NCBI RefSeq assembly: GCF_034059295.1
Contig: NZ_CP139141.1
Coordinates: 5,315,001-5,379,000, forward strand
DNA from: Pseudomonas sp. HR96
GTDB taxonomy: Bacteria; Pseudomonadota; Gammaproteobacteria; Pseudomonadales; Pseudomonadaceae
Length of the DNA stretch: 64,000 bases
Direction of reading: 5' to 3'
In this document: piece after piece, positions 39,044-48,662 of the stretch
Position numbering within the stretch: position 1 is the stretch's first letter
How the letters are laid out: every line of letters starts with the position of its first letter
Notes under the pieces: model-generated
Seen by the model: the letters and a program-made list of their open reading frames with translations, nothing else
The model's database searches: none
What the model was told of the DNA's origin: nothing
Program-made: the position numbers and the translations under genes

Positions 39044-39048
39044 GTCGA

Positions 39049-39267
39049 TCAGGCCTTCTTGCTGCCGAAACCACCGAAACGCTGTTTGAAACGGTCAACA
39101 CGGCCGCCTACGTCCAGCACTTTCTGCTTGCCGGTGTAGAACGGGTGGCACTCGGAGCAAACGTCCAGGCTCAGTGGCTTGGCCAGGGTGGAACGGGTCT
39201 TGATGACGTTGCCGCAGCTGCAGGTGGCGTCAACGGCTTCATAAACTGGATGGATATCAGCTTTCAT
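39049..39267 (-). CDS. rpmE: 50S ribosomal protein L31, zinc-binding form
   Basis: L31 bridges the two ribosomal subunits. The 72-residue protein is the zinc (C+) form: Cys16, Cys18, Cys37 and Cys40 (CSCG and CSEC) make the zinc site. Such forms are commonly replaced under zinc starvation by a C-minus paralogue, not seen in this window. ATG 39267 ([10 protein letters not shown]) is the family start. The promoter at 39334-39361 reads toward it, and its terminator overlaps the downstream nuclease gene. Confidence 0.97.
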   Translation of the reverse strand: MKADIHPVYEAVDATCSCGNVIKTRSTLAKPLSLDVCSECHPFYTGKQKVLDVGGRVDRFKQRFGGFGSKKA

Positions 39268-39333
39268 GATTACTTCCTCAGCTAGCGTGCCGCCACTCAA
39301 CACCATTGTTGAATACCGCACGAAAGGCCGGCC

Positions 39334-39361
39334 ATATTATCAGACTTCCACATTCACGCAA
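39334..39361 (-). promoter_or_regulatory. Promoter of rpmE
   Basis: On the minus strand TTGCGT (39356-39361) and TAATAT (39334-39339) are 16 bases apart, about 70 bases upstream of the rpmE start codon. Confidence 0.6.
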
Positions 39362-39426
39362 GCGGTCGCCTCTACCGGTGGTCGTCTGCTAACCTGCCCC
39401 ACCATTCCCCCATTACGAGCCTTCGC

Positions 39427-41646
39427 GTGCCCGACGTCATACTGCGCCTCGCCTTGCCCTCGCCGCTGCGACGCCTGTTCGACTACCGCGCGCCGCTGGG
39501 CATGACGGCGGCCGACTTCGCCCCGGGGATGCGCCTGCGGGTGCCGTTCGGGCGGCGGGAAATGATCGGCGTGCTGATCGAGGTCACCGAGCACAGCGAG
39601 GTGCCCGCCGCCAAGCTCAAGCCGGCGCTGGCCCTGCTCGACCCGGTCAGCCCGCTGCCGCCCAGCCTGTTCAAGCTGTGCCTGTGGACCGCGCAGTATT
39701 ATCAGCACAGCCTGGGCGACACCCTCAGCTGGGCACTGCCGGTGCTGCTGCGCCAGGGCGACCCCGCCGAGGCGCGCCAGGAGCGCTTCTGGCAGGCCGC
39801 CGCCGACGCCCGGCTGGACGACCCGCGCATCGCCCGCGCGCCGAAACAGCGCGAAGCCCTGACCACCCTGGCCCAGCACCCCCATGGCGTGGCCCACGCG
39901 CTGCTGAGCAAATTGCAGCTGAGCAAGGACAGCCTCGACATGCTGCTGGCCAAGGGCCTGGTGACCGTCGAGGTGCGCCGCCATCACCCCGAGGCACGTC
40001 ACCAGCGCTGGCTGGCCCAACCGGAGCTGCCGCTCAATCCCGAGCAAAGCGCGGCGTTCCAGGCGGTACGCGCCGGCTTCGGCAGCTATCACGCCTCGCT
40101 GCTGGCCGGGGTCACCGGCAGCGGCAAGACCGAGGTGTACCTGCAACTGATTCGCGAAACCCTGGAGGCCGGCAAGCAGGCGCTGGTGCTGATTCCGGAG
40201 ATCAACCTCGGCCCGCAGACCCTGGCGCGCTTCGAGCAGCGCTTCAACGCCCGCATCGCCCTGCTGCATTCGGCGGTCAACGACCGCGAGCGGCTCGATG
40301 CCTGGCTGGCGGCTCGGGACGGCGAGGCGGACATCATCATCGGCACGCGCTCGGCGCTGTTCACCCCGATGAAGCATCCCGGCCTGATCATCATCGACGA
40401 GGAACACGACGGTTCCTATAAACAGCAGGAAGGCCTGCGCTACCACGCCCGCGACCTGGCGCTGGTGCGTGCGCATCAGGAAAACATCCCGATCGTGCTG
40501 GGCTCGGCGACGCCGTCGCTGGAAAGCCTGCACAACGCCTATATCGGCCGCTACGCCCTGTTGCGCATGGACCAGCGCGCCGGTGGCGCCAAGCCACCGA
40601 AGTTCATGCGCCTGGACGTCAAGAGCCGGCCACTGGACAGCGGCATCAGCGGGCCAATGCAGCAGGCCATCGGCCAGACCCTGGAGCGCGGCCAGCAGGT
40701 GCTGGTGTTTCTCAACCGTCGCGGCTTCGCCCCGACCCTGCTCTGCCACGACTGCGGCTGGCTTTCGGAATGCCCGCGCTGCGACGCGCGCACCACCGTG
40801 CACCAGCGTTCCGGCGAGCTGCGCTGCCACCATTGCGGCTACGCCGAGCGTGTCCCGCGCAAATGCCCGCAGTGCGGCAGAGTCGACCTGCGGCCGGTGG
40901 GCGCTGGCACCGAGCGGGCCGAGGAACGCCTGAGCATCCTGTTTCCGGACTACCCGGTGCTGCGCGTCGACCGCGACAGCACCTCGCGCAAGGACGCCAT
41001 GGCGCAGCTGTTCGCCACCATCCAGAAGGGCCAGCCGTGCATCCTGGTCGGCACGCAGATGCTTGCCAAGGGCCATCACTTTCCGCGGGTCACGCTGGTG
41101 TCGATTCTCGATGCCGACGGCGGCCTGTTCTCCGGGGACTTTCGCGCCAGCGAGCGCATGGCGCAGTTGATCGTGCAGGTCGCCGGCCGCGCCGGCCGCG
41201 CCGAAGAACCGGGGCGAGTGATCATCCAGACCCACCTGGCCGAGCACCCGCTGCTGGTGCAACTGACTGAACAAGGCTACTTCGCCTTCGCCGACCAGGC
41301 CCTCAGCGAGCGCCGCGCCGCCGGCCTGCCGCCCTTCGCCCACCTGGCCCTGCTGCGCGCCGAAGCGCACAAGCCCGGCCAGGCCGAAGGCTTTCTCGAC
41401 GAGGCCTGCAGCGCTGCCGAACAGTTGCTGGGGTCGTTGCAACTCCACGCCATCGAACTGCTGGGCCCGGTGCCCGCTCCCATGGAACGCCGCGCCGGGC
41501 GCTTCCGCGCGCAGCTGCTGGTGCAAGCCAGCGCCCGCGCGCCGCTGCATAAATTGCTCAGCCACTGGATGCTGCAATTGGAGCAGATGCCCAGCGGGCG
41601 CCAGGTCCGCTGGTCGCTGGATGTCGATCCGGTGGATCTGTATTGA
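39427..41646 (+). CDS. priA: Primosomal protein N' (replication restart helicase PriA)
   Basis: PriA is the superfamily 2 helicase that recognises stalled forks and loads the replisome. The 739-residue protein has the N-terminal 3'-DNA-binding domain (about 1-105), helicase lobe 1 with Walker A VTGSGKT (Lys234) and the DEEH box (IIIDEEHDGSYKQ), a zinc-binding insert with eight cysteines (CHDCG, CPRC, CHHCG, CPQC, about residues 440-485), lobe 2 with QVAGRAGRA, and a C-terminal domain. The start is GTG 39427; no ATG is near. It is divergent from rpmE. Confidence 0.97.
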   Translation: MPDVILRLALPSPLRRLFDYRAPLGMTAADFAPGMRLRVPFGRREMIGVLIEVTEHSEVPAAKLKPALALLDPVSPLPPSLFKLCLWTAQYYQHSLGDTLSWALPVLLRQGDPAEARQERFWQAAADARLDDPRIARAPKQREALTTLAQHPHGVAHALLSKLQLSKDSLDMLLAKGLVTVEVRRHHPEARHQRWLAQPELPLNPEQSAAFQAVRAGFGSYHASLLAGVTGSGKTEVYLQLIRETLEAGKQALVLIPEINLGPQTLARFEQRFNARIALLHSAVNDRERLDAWLAARDGEADIIIGTRSALFTPMKHPGLIIIDEEHDGSYKQQEGLRYHARDLALVRAHQENIPIVLGSATPSLESLHNAYIGRYALLRMDQRAGGAKPPKFMRLDVKSRPLDSGISGPMQQAIGQTLERGQQVLVFLNRRGFAPTLLCHDCGWLSECPRCDARTTVHQRSGELRCHHCGYAERVPRKCPQCGRVDLRPVGAGTERAEERLSILFPDYPVLRVDRDSTSRKDAMAQLFATIQKGQPCILVGTQMLAKGHHFPRVTLVSILDADGGLFSGDFRASERMAQLIVQVAGRAGRAEEPGRVIIQTHLAEHPLLVQLTEQGYFAFADQALSERRAAGLPPFAHLALLRAEAHKPGQAEGFLDEACSAAEQLLGSLQLHAIELLGPVPAPMERRAGRFRAQLLVQASARAPLHKLLSHWMLQLEQMPSGRQVRWSLDVDPVDLY

Positions 41647-41668
41647 GCACACTGCGGCCTTCAGCGGG

Positions 41669-41697
41669 TTGGCAATCGGCCGTTCACACCGGATAAT
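41669..41697 (+). promoter_or_regulatory. Promoter of argS
   Basis: TTGGCA (41669-41674), a 17-base spacer and GATAAT (41692-41697), about 60 bases upstream of the argS start codon. Confidence 0.7.
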
Positions 41698-41756
41698 GCT
41701 CCGTTTTATGCCCGCGCATTCCAGCGCCGCCGCGCCTGCGGTCGAAAGAGATCCCC

Positions 41757-43493
41757 ATGAAAGACATCATTCGCCAGCTCATCCAGCAAGCCCTCAACCA
41801 CCTCGTCGCGCAAGGTGTGCTGCCTGAAGGGCTGACGCCGGCGATCCAGGTGGAAAACGCCCGGGACAAGACCCACGGCGACTTCGCCAGCAATATCGCC
41901 ATGATGCTGGCCAAGCCGGCCGGCATGAAGCCGCGCGACCTGGCCGAGAAGATCATCGCTGCGCTGCCGGCCGACGAGCAGGTGAGCAAGGTGGAAATCG
42001 CCGGCCCAGGCTTCCTCAACTTCTTCCAGAACACCCAGGCCCTGGCCGCGCGCCTCGACGCCGCGCTGGCCGACCCGCAGCTCAACGTGCGCAAGCACGG
42101 CGCGCCGCAGCGGGTAGTGGTCGACCTGTCGGCTCCCAACCTGGCCAAGGAGATGCACGTCGGCCACCTGCGCTCGACCATCATCGGCGACGCCGTGGCC
42201 AATGTGCTGGGCTTTCTCGGCGACGAGGTGATCCGCCAGAACCACGTTGGCGACTGGGGCACCCAGTTCGGCATGCTGCTGGCCTTCCTGCAGGAGCAGC
42301 CGGCAGCCAGCGACGAGCTGTCGGACCTGGAAAACTTCTACCGCGCGGCCAAGCAGCGCTTCGACGAGTCGCCGGAGTTCGCCGAGCGCGCCCGCGGCCT
42401 GGTGGTCAAGTTGCAGGCCGGCGACGCCGAATGCCTGAAGTTGTGGAAACATTTCAACGACATTTCCCTGTCGCACTGCCAGGCCACCTATGAGCGCCTC
42501 AACGTCAACCTGACCCCCGCCGACGTCATGGGCGAAAGCGCCTACAACGATGACCTCGCCCAGGTGGTCAGCGACCTGGCCGCCGCAGGCCTGCTGCAGG
42601 AAAGCAACGGCGCCCAGTGCGTGTTCCTCGATGAGTACAAGACCGCCGAAGGCACCCCGCTGCCGGTGATCGTGCAGAAGGCCGGCGGCGGCTATCTCTA
42701 TGCCACCACCGACCTCGCCGCCGTGCGCTACCGCAGCAACGTGCTCAAGGCCGACCGCGCCCTGTACTTCGTCGACCAGCGCCAGGCCCTGCACTTCCAG
42801 CAGGTGTTCGAGGTGGCCCGCCGCGCCGGTTTCATCAGCAACGGCATGCTCACCGAGCACATGGGCTTTGGCACCATGAACGGCGCCGACGGCAAGCCGT
42901 TCAAGACCCGCACCGGCGGTACCGTGAAGCTGGTCGACCTGCTCGACGAGGCGCAAGAGCGCGCCTACGCACTGGTCAAGGAAAAGAACCCGGAACTGGC
43001 CGAAACCGAGCTGCGGGTGATTGCCAGGGCGGTGGGCATCGGCGCGGTGAAATACGCCGACCTGTCCAAGCATCGCACCAGCGACTACAGCTTCAACTTC
43101 GACCAGATGCTCAGCTTCGACGGCAACACCGCGCCGTACCTGCTGTACGCCTACACCCGCGCGGTCGCGGTGTTCCGCAAACTGGGCAAGGGCCTGGATC
43201 AGGTCACCGGGCACATCGTGCTGCAGGCCGAGCCGGAACTGGAGCTGGCTGCGCGCCTGGCGCAGTTTGCCGAGGTGCTCAACAACGTCGGCGAGAAAGG
43301 CACGCCACATGTGCTGTGCGCCTATCTGTACGATGTCGCCGGCCTGTTCTCCAGCTTCTACGAGAACTGCCCGATCCTCACCGCCGAAAACCCCGAGCAA
43401 CAACAGAGCCGCCTGCGCCTGGCCGCCCTGACCGCCCGCACCCTCAAGCAAGGCCTGCAACTGCTGGGCCTGGAAACCCTGGAGCGTATGTAA
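41757..43493 (+). CDS. argS: Arginyl-tRNA synthetase
   Basis: A class I aminoacyl-tRNA synthetase charging tRNA-Arg. The 578 residues carry the N-terminal Add-1 domain (about 1-85), the catalytic core with [15 protein letters not shown] (the HIGH-like signature is HVGH), and the C-terminal anticodon-binding DALR domain (about 460-578, [16 protein letters not shown]). ArgS commonly lacks a canonical KMSKS lysine; the corresponding loop here is [11 protein letters not shown]. The SPOR-domain gene follows after one base. Confidence 0.97.
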   Translation: MKDIIRQLIQQALNHLVAQGVLPEGLTPAIQVENARDKTHGDFASNIAMMLAKPAGMKPRDLAEKIIAALPADEQVSKVEIAGPGFLNFFQNTQALAARLDAALADPQLNVRKHGAPQRVVVDLSAPNLAKEMHVGHLRSTIIGDAVANVLGFLGDEVIRQNHVGDWGTQFGMLLAFLQEQPAASDELSDLENFYRAAKQRFDESPEFAERARGLVVKLQAGDAECLKLWKHFNDISLSHCQATYERLNVNLTPADVMGESAYNDDLAQVVSDLAAAGLLQESNGAQCVFLDEYKTAEGTPLPVIVQKAGGGYLYATTDLAAVRYRSNVLKADRALYFVDQRQALHFQQVFEVARRAGFISNGMLTEHMGFGTMNGADGKPFKTRTGGTVKLVDLLDEAQERAYALVKEKNPELAETELRVIARAVGIGAVKYADLSKHRTSDYSFNFDQMLSFDGNTAPYLLYAYTRAVAVFRKLGKGLDQVTGHIVLQAEPELELAARLAQFAEVLNNVGEKGTPHVLCAYLYDVAGLFSSFYENCPILTAENPEQQQSRLRLAALTARTLKQGLQLLGLETLERM

Positions 43494-43494
43494 G

Positions 43495-44187
43495 TTGGTC
43501 GCCAAGAAAAAACCTGCTCCCAAGCGTGGCGCCAGCCGCAATACCGCACCCGCGAAAAAGCCGATCCCGGGCTGGATATGGATGGCGATCGGCCTCACGG
43601 TCGGCGCCTTCGTGGTGTTCCTGACCAAGCTGGAACCCGGCCACGACGAAGTCAAGCGCACCAAGGCCGAGATCAAGGCCGAGCGCATCGCCGAGGCCAA
43701 CAAGACCCCGCCCAGCCCGCAGGCACCGGTCAAGCCCAAGTACGACTTCTATACCTTGCTGCCGGAGTCCGAGGTCATCGTGCCGCCCGACGCCGTGCCG
43801 GAGAAGACCCCGCCGGTGCCGGCGCAACCGCAGACCCCGGTGACTCCGGCGCAGGCGGCGAAGATCGACACCAATCGCGCCCTGACCGCTCTGAGCGGGC
43901 AGACGCCACCGCCGGCGCCACCGGTGGTCAAGCCGGCCGCGACCACCCAGTACTTCCTGCAGGCCGGCTCGTTCCGCAAGCAGAGCGATGCCGACAAGGT
44001 GCGTGCGCAGATCATCCTGCTGGGCCAGGCGGTGTCGGTGGAGTCCGGCACCGTGAAGGACGAGACCTGGTACCGGGTATTGGTCGGACCGTTCAGCAAC
44101 CGCGAACAACTGACCACCGCTCAGAAGCAGCTGGCTGGCAGTGGTTTTAGTAACCTTTTGTTGCAACAGCGCCAGACGCGGCAGTGA
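43495..44187 (+). CDS. SPOR-domain membrane protein (FtsN-like)
   Basis: A 230-residue bitopic inner-membrane protein: a basic N terminus (residues 1-22, rich in Lys), one transmembrane helix (about 23-44, GWIWMAIGLTVGAFVVFL), a Pro-rich periplasmic linker (about 60-150), and a C-terminal SPOR domain (about 155-228, TQYFLQAGSFRKQSDADKV, WYRVLVGPFSNREQL). This is the layout of FtsN; a gene of this type after argS is conserved in Pseudomonas. SPOR domains bind septal peptidoglycan, so a division role is inferred. The start is TTG 43495, one base after the argS stop, with GGAG ten bases upstream. Confidence 0.9.
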   Translation: MVAKKKPAPKRGASRNTAPAKKPIPGWIWMAIGLTVGAFVVFLTKLEPGHDEVKRTKAEIKAERIAEANKTPPSPQAPVKPKYDFYTLLPESEVIVPPDAVPEKTPPVPAQPQTPVTPAQAAKIDTNRALTALSGQTPPPAPPVVKPAATTQYFLQAGSFRKQSDADKVRAQIILLGQAVSVESGTVKDETWYRVLVGPFSNREQLTTAQKQLAGSGFSNLLLQQRQTRQ

Positions 44188-44195
44188 TCAGCCGA

Positions 44196-44269
44196 GTGGG
44201 AGGGGGCAAAGCCCCCGAGCTCTTGATGTGGGTGAAGATCAACAGCTCGGGGCTTTGCCCCCCTACCAC
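44196..44269. repeat. Paired inverted REP elements after the SPOR gene
   Basis: Two arms of about 25 bases (44196-44221 and 44244-44269) are reverse complements apart from one substitution and two single-base bulges, each arm itself containing a small hairpin (GGGGGCAAAGCCCCC on the left). The outer ends read GTGG and CCAC. The combined stem with a 22-base loop probably stabilises or ends the argS-SPOR transcript. Confidence 0.8.
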
Positions 44270-44305
44270 AGTGTGATCCCGGCCCAAGCTGTGCGCCCCC
44301 ACCCG

Positions 44306-44333
44306 CTTGAAATCCCCTCCCCCATCCCCATAT
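44306..44333 (+). promoter_or_regulatory. Sigma-32 heat-shock promoter of hslVU
   Basis: CTTGAAA (44306-44312), a 13-base spacer, and CCCCATAT (44326-44333) match the RpoH consensus (CTTGAAA-N11-16-CCCCATNT) at every defined position. The transcript would start near 44340, 40 bases before the hslV TTG. Confidence 0.9.
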
Positions 44334-44379
44334 CAGTTTCCATCAGGGCATTTTCGCCCCGCTGCGTGGAGACTCCCCC

Positions 44380-44910
44380 TTGACCACCATCGTTTCAGTA
44401 CGCCGCCACGGCAAAGTCGTCATGGGCGGCGACGGCCAGGTTTCCCTCGGTAATACCGTGATGAAAGGCAACGCCAAGAAAGTCCGGCGCCTTTACCACG
44501 GCCAGGTGATCGCCGGTTTCGCCGGCGCCACCGCCGACGCCTTCACGCTGTTCGAGCGCTTCGAAGGGCAGCTGGAAAAACACCAGGGCCACCTGATTCG
44601 CGCCGCCGTCGAGCTGGCCAAGGAATGGCGTACCGATCGCTCGCTGAGCCGCCTGGAAGCCATGCTGGCGGTCGCCAACAAGGATGCCTCGCTGATCATC
44701 ACCGGCAACGGCGACGTGGTCGAGCCGGAAGACGGCCTGATCGCCATGGGCTCCGGTGGCGCCTTCGCCCAGGCCGCAGCTCGGGCCCTGCTGCTCAAGA
44801 CCGAACTCTCGGCCCGGGAAATCACCGAGACCGCACTGGGTATCGCCGGTGACATCTGCGTGTTCACCAACCACAACTTCACTATCGAGGAGCAGGACCT
44901 AGCCCAGTGA
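44380..44910 (+). CDS. hslV: ATP-dependent protease subunit HslV (ClpQ)
   Basis: HslV is the proteasome-like N-terminal threonine peptidase of the HslUV heat-shock protease. The 176-residue precursor loses Met1, exposing the catalytic Thr2 (TTIVSVRR). The conserved [15 protein letters not shown] and the C-terminal [13 protein letters not shown] segments are present. The start is TTG 44380 with GGAG eight bases upstream. It lies behind a textbook sigma-32 promoter and 58 bases ahead of hslU. Confidence 0.97.
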   Translation: MTTIVSVRRHGKVVMGGDGQVSLGNTVMKGNAKKVRRLYHGQVIAGFAGATADAFTLFERFEGQLEKHQGHLIRAAVELAKEWRTDRSLSRLEAMLAVANKDASLIITGNGDVVEPEDGLIAMGSGGAFAQAAARALLLKTELSAREITETALGIAGDICVFTNHNFTIEEQDLAQ

Positions 44911-44968
44911 TCGGCTGCGCATTTTTCGTTCACGCGCACTCATCACCCGCTAGAGGCCGCCACATACC

Positions 44969-46303
44969 ATGCCCATGACCCCCCGCGAAATCGTCCACGA
45001 ACTCGACCGCCACATCATCGGCCAGGACGATGCCAAGCGCGCCGTCGCCATTGCCCTGCGCAATCGCTGGCGGCGCATGCAGCTGCCCGAAGAGCTGCGC
45101 GTCGAGGTGACACCCAAGAACATCCTCATGATCGGCCCGACCGGCGTCGGCAAGACCGAGATCGCCCGTCGCCTGGCCAAGCTGGCCAATGCGCCGTTCA
45201 TCAAGGTGGAGGCGACCAAATTCACCGAGGTCGGCTACGTCGGCCGCGATGTCGAGTCGATCATTCGTGACCTGGCCGATGCCGCGATCAAGCTGCTGCG
45301 CGAGCAGGAAATGGTCAAGGTCGGCCACCGCGCCGACGACGCCGCCGAAGAGCGCATCCTCGATGCCCTGCTGCCGCCGGCGCGCACCAGCTTCGCCGAA
45401 GAGGCCAGCACCAGCGATACCAACACCCGCCAGCTGTTCCGCAAGCGTCTGCGCGAAGGCCAGCTGGATGACAAGGAAATCGAGATCGAGGTGGCCGATC
45501 AGGTCGGCGTCGACATTTCCGCGCCGCCGGGCATGGAAGAGATGACCAACCAGTTGCAGAGCCTGTTCGCCAACATGGGCAAGGGCAAGCGCAAGAGCCG
45601 CAAGCTCAAGGTCAAGGAAGCGCTCAAGCTGGTGCGTGACGAAGAGGCCGGCCGCCTAGTCAACGAGGAAGAGCTCAAGGCCAAGGCCCTGGAAGCGGTC
45701 GAGCAGCACGGCATCGTGTTCATCGACGAAATCGACAAGGTGGCCAAGCGCGGCAACGTCGGCGGCGCCGATGTCTCCCGCGAGGGTGTGCAGCGCGACC
45801 TGCTGCCGCTGATCGAAGGCTGCACGGTGAACACCAAGCTGGGCATGGTCAAGACCGACCACATCCTGTTCATCGCCTCCGGCGCCTTCCACCTGAGCAA
45901 GCCCAGCGACCTGGTGCCCGAGCTGCAGGGCCGCCTGCCGATCCGCGTCGAACTCAAGGCCCTCAGCCCGCAGGATTTCGAGCGCATCCTCAGCGAGCCG
46001 CATGCCTCGCTGACCGAGCAATACCGCGAGCTGCTGAAAACCGAAGGCCTGCACATCGAGTTCCTGCCCGAAGGCATCAAGCGCCTGGCCGAGATCGCCT
46101 GGCAGGTCAACGAGAAGACCGAGAACATCGGTGCCCGTCGCCTGCACACCCTGCTCGAGCGCCTGCTCGAAGAGGTGTCGTTCAGCGCCGGCGACCTGGC
46201 CAGCGCCGAGGGCGCCGCACCGATTCGCATCGATGCCGACTACGTGAACAGCCACCTGGGTGAACTGGCGCAGAACGAAGACCTGTCCAGATATATCCTG
46301 TAA
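44969..46303 (+). CDS. hslU: ATP-dependent protease ATPase subunit HslU (ClpY)
   Basis: HslU is the AAA+ unfoldase ring that feeds substrates to HslV. The 444 residues include Walker A GPTGVGKT (56-63, Lys62), the pore motif GYVGRDVES, the inserted I-domain (about 110-245, with many charged residues), Walker [13 protein letters not shown], and the sensor and C-terminal domain ending LSRYIL, the tail that inserts into HslV. It is cotranscribed with hslV from the sigma-32 promoter and followed by a long inverted repeat. Confidence 0.97.
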   Translation: MPMTPREIVHELDRHIIGQDDAKRAVAIALRNRWRRMQLPEELRVEVTPKNILMIGPTGVGKTEIARRLAKLANAPFIKVEATKFTEVGYVGRDVESIIRDLADAAIKLLREQEMVKVGHRADDAAEERILDALLPPARTSFAEEASTSDTNTRQLFRKRLREGQLDDKEIEIEVADQVGVDISAPPGMEEMTNQLQSLFANMGKGKRKSRKLKVKEALKLVRDEEAGRLVNEEELKAKALEAVEQHGIVFIDEIDKVAKRGNVGGADVSREGVQRDLLPLIEGCTVNTKLGMVKTDHILFIASGAFHLSKPSDLVPELQGRLPIRVELKALSPQDFERILSEPHASLTEQYRELLKTEGLHIEFLPEGIKRLAEIAWQVNEKTENIGARRLHTLLERLLEEVSFSAGDLASAEGAAPIRIDADYVNSHLGELAQNEDLSRYIL

Positions 46304-46312
46304 TAACCCAAT

Positions 46313-46375
46313 CTGCAGGACCAAGCTCGCTCGGGAACGAATTACTCAGGCTCCCGAGCAAGCCCGGTCCTGCAG
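46313..46375. repeat. Nested inverted repeat after hslU
   Basis: Outer arms CTGCAGGACC and GGTCCTGCAG (46313-46322, 46366-46375) and inner arms GCTCGGGA and TCCCGAGC (46329-46336, 46352-46359) pair perfectly. The structure ends 22 bases before the next start codon and lacks a T-run, so it may stabilise the hslVU message rather than terminate it. Confidence 0.7.
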
Positions 46376-46396
46376 CGCTGCCGCCACGGACTGTCC

Positions 46397-46774
46397 ATGC
46401 CTCCCATCCCCACCGCCATCAACCTGCACAAGGCCTCGAAAACCCTCGGCCTGACCTACGGCCCGGGCGAGCACTACAGCCTGCCCGCCGAGTTCCTGCG
46501 GGTTCATTCGCCCTCGGCCGAGGTGCAGGGCCACGGCAAGCCCATCCTGCAGTTCGGCAAGCTGGGCGTCGGCCTGAGCAAGATCGAGCCTGCCGGGCAA
46601 TATGCCCTCAAACTGACCTTCGACGACGGCCACGACAGCGGCCTGTTCACTTGGGAGTACCTGTATCAGCTGGCAGTACGCCAGGAGACGTTGTGGCAGG
46701 ACTATCTCGACGAACTCAAAGCGGCCGGCAAATCCCGCGACCCCAATGAAGCCGTGATCCGGCTGATGCTTTAA
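46397..46774 (+). CDS. DUF971 (gamma-butyrobetaine hydroxylase N-terminal-like) protein
   Basis: A 125-residue soluble protein of the DUF971 family, the small fold found at the N terminus of gamma-butyrobetaine hydroxylases and in stand-alone bacterial proteins of uncertain role. The segment LGLTYGPGEHYSLPAEFLRVHSPSAEVQGHG (spanning residues about 14-45, conserved Leu-Ala-type core) and FDDGHDSGLFTWEYLY fit the family. It follows hslU in the genus and is usually the last gene before the polyhydroxyalkanoate cluster; that cluster is not here. Confidence 0.88.
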   Translation: MPPIPTAINLHKASKTLGLTYGPGEHYSLPAEFLRVHSPSAEVQGHGKPILQFGKLGVGLSKIEPAGQYALKLTFDDGHDSGLFTWEYLYQLAVRQETLWQDYLDELKAAGKSRDPNEAVIRLML

Positions 46775-46892
46775 TTTGCCGTTTTTTTGACAAAAAAATC
46801 ACATTCGGAGGGCTACGGTTCGTCACCGTTTTTAGTCCAGGCCACTCAATGCGCCGCAAAGCGCGCCAGAGCCGGCCGTATTTGGAACTCCG

Positions 46893-48599
46893 ATGTCCAC
46901 CACCTCCCCGACCCCCGCCGCGAGCCGGCGCCGTTTCGACTGGAAAGGCCTGATCTGGCTGTTCGTGTTCTTCTGGTACTTTTCCGGCGTCACCCAGACC
47001 CTGATCCAGCTCAGCGGCACCAGCGGTTTCGAAGGTTTTCGCGAAGCCTTGCTGCTGAGCACGCTGTGGCTGATCCCGGTGCTGCTGTTTCCCGCGCGCA
47101 CCCGGCTGATCGCCGGCGTCCTGGGCATCATTCTGTTCCTCTGCTCGCTGCTCAGCTTTGGCTATTTCCTGATCTACCAGCAGGAATTTTCCCAGAGCGT
47201 CATCTTCGTGCTGTTCGAGTCCAACAACGCCGAAGCCGGCGAATACCTCAGCCAGTATTTCGCCTGGTGGATGGTGCCGGCCTTCCTGCTCTACACCCTG
47301 GGCGCCGTGCTGCTCTGGACCCGGGTACGGCCTGTGTACCTGTCGGCGCCCAAGGCGACCGCTGTCAGCCTGGCCTTGCTGCTGTTGTTCGTGGCCATGC
47401 CGCTGTACAAGCAGGTGGACCGCGCCGGCGATTTCGCCGACGGCCTGCAGAAGTTCCAGGACCGCATCGAACCCGCCGTGCCCTGGCAGCTGGTGATCGG
47501 CTACCAGAGTTATCGCGAGCAGCTGGACGGCATGCAGGCCATGCTCGAGGCCAACGCCAAGGTGCCGCCGCTGAACAACCTCAAGGACGCCACTGCCGGC
47601 CTGCCGGCAACCCTGGTGCTGATCATCGGCGAGTCGACCAACCGTGGCCACATGAGCCTCTACGGCTACCCGCGCAACACCAACCCGAACCTGGACCAGA
47701 TGCGCGACCAGCTCAGCGTGTTCGACAACGTGGTCAGCCCGCGGCCCTACACCATCGAGTCGCTGCAGCAGGTGCTGACCTTCGCCGACGAGCAGCATCC
47801 GGACCTGTTCCTGAAAACCCCGTCGATCGTCGACGTGATGAAGCAGGCTGGCTACAAAAGCTGGTGGATCACCAACCAGCAGACCCTGACCAAGCGCAAC
47901 ACCATGCTCACCACCTTCTCTCAACAGGCCGACGAGCAGGTGTACCTCAACAACAACCGCAACCAGAACGCTGCGCAGTACGATGGCGACGTGCTGGAGC
48001 CCTTTGCCAAGGTGCTGGCAGACCCGGCGCCGCGCAAGCTGATCGTCATCCACCTGCTGGGCACCCACGTCAACTACGACTACCGCTACCCGCCTGAATT
48101 CGCCAAGTTCACCGGGCGCGAAAACACCCCCCCGGGCCTCGACGACGAGCAGCTGGCCACCTACAACAGCTACGACAATGCCGTGCTGTACAACGACTTC
48201 GTGGTGTCGAGCATCATCAAGCAGTACGCCGCCACCGACCCCAATGGCTTCCTGCTGTACCTCTCGGACCACGGCGAAGACGTCTACAACTCCGGCGATC
48301 ACAAAAACCTGGGGCGCAACGAAGGCCGGCCGACCGCGCCGATGTACACCATCCCGTTCATCGCCTGGGCTTCGCCGAAGTGGAAGGCCAGCCACGACTG
48401 GAATTTCGCCAGCTACCTGAAGCGTCCGTACAGTACCTCGAGCCTGATCCACACCTGGTCGGACATGGCTGGCCTGACCTTCGACGAGCACGATGTGTCC
48501 AAGAGCCTGGTCAGCCCGTACTTCGTGCCGCATACACGCTGGATCGGCGACCCGTACAACCCCAAATCGCTGAATGACTTCGACCAATTGGCCAAGTAG
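46893..48599 (+). CDS. Phosphoethanolamine transferase (CptA/EptA-like)
   Basis: A 568-residue inner-membrane enzyme of the alkaline-phosphatase-fold sulfatase family. Five hydrophobic helices (about residues 18-36, 50-68, 72-95, 125-145, 155-175) precede a periplasmic domain. In the latter, IIGES (Glu247) is a metal ligand, Thr287 in PRPYTIES is the likely nucleophile that carries phosphoethanolamine, and SDHGEDVYNSGDH supplies Asp and His ligands. Such enzymes add phosphoethanolamine to lipid A or LPS core heptose; the acceptor here is unknown, CptA-like by general appearance. It occupies the slot between the DUF971 gene and ubiE where pha genes are expected. Codon use looks like the neighbours, so recent foreign origin is not evident. 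Confidence 0.88.
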   Translation: MSTTSPTPAASRRRFDWKGLIWLFVFFWYFSGVTQTLIQLSGTSGFEGFREALLLSTLWLIPVLLFPARTRLIAGVLGIILFLCSLLSFGYFLIYQQEFSQSVIFVLFESNNAEAGEYLSQYFAWWMVPAFLLYTLGAVLLWTRVRPVYLSAPKATAVSLALLLLFVAMPLYKQVDRAGDFADGLQKFQDRIEPAVPWQLVIGYQSYREQLDGMQAMLEANAKVPPLNNLKDATAGLPATLVLIIGESTNRGHMSLYGYPRNTNPNLDQMRDQLSVFDNVVSPRPYTIESLQQVLTFADEQHPDLFLKTPSIVDVMKQAGYKSWWITNQQTLTKRNTMLTTFSQQADEQVYLNNNRNQNAAQYDGDVLEPFAKVLADPAPRKLIVIHLLGTHVNYDYRYPPEFAKFTGRENTPPGLDDEQLATYNSYDNAVLYNDFVVSSIIKQYAATDPNGFLLYLSDHGEDVYNSGDHKNLGRNEGRPTAPMYTIPFIAWASPKWKASHDWNFASYLKRPYSTSSLIHTWSDMAGLTFDEHDVSKSLVSPYFVPHTRWIGDPYNPKSLNDFDQLAK

Positions 48600-48633
48600 A
48601 GCGCATCGCGACAGGCGCCACACAGCGCTTGCC

Positions 48634-48662
48634 AAGACAAAGCGGGCGGGGCCGATTAGAAT
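48634..48662 (+). promoter_or_regulatory. Candidate promoter of the ubiE operon
   Basis: AAGACA (48634-48639), a 17-base spacer, and TAGAAT (48657-48662), about 30 bases before the ubiE start codon. The -35 match is only fair. Confidence 0.45.

Noticed and set aside
46787..46792. TTGACA as promoter of the phosphoethanolamine transferase gene
   Set aside because: It sits in a TTTTTTTGACAAAAAAA run and no -10 box follows at 16-19 bases; the nearest candidate (TACGGT) is 21 bases away.
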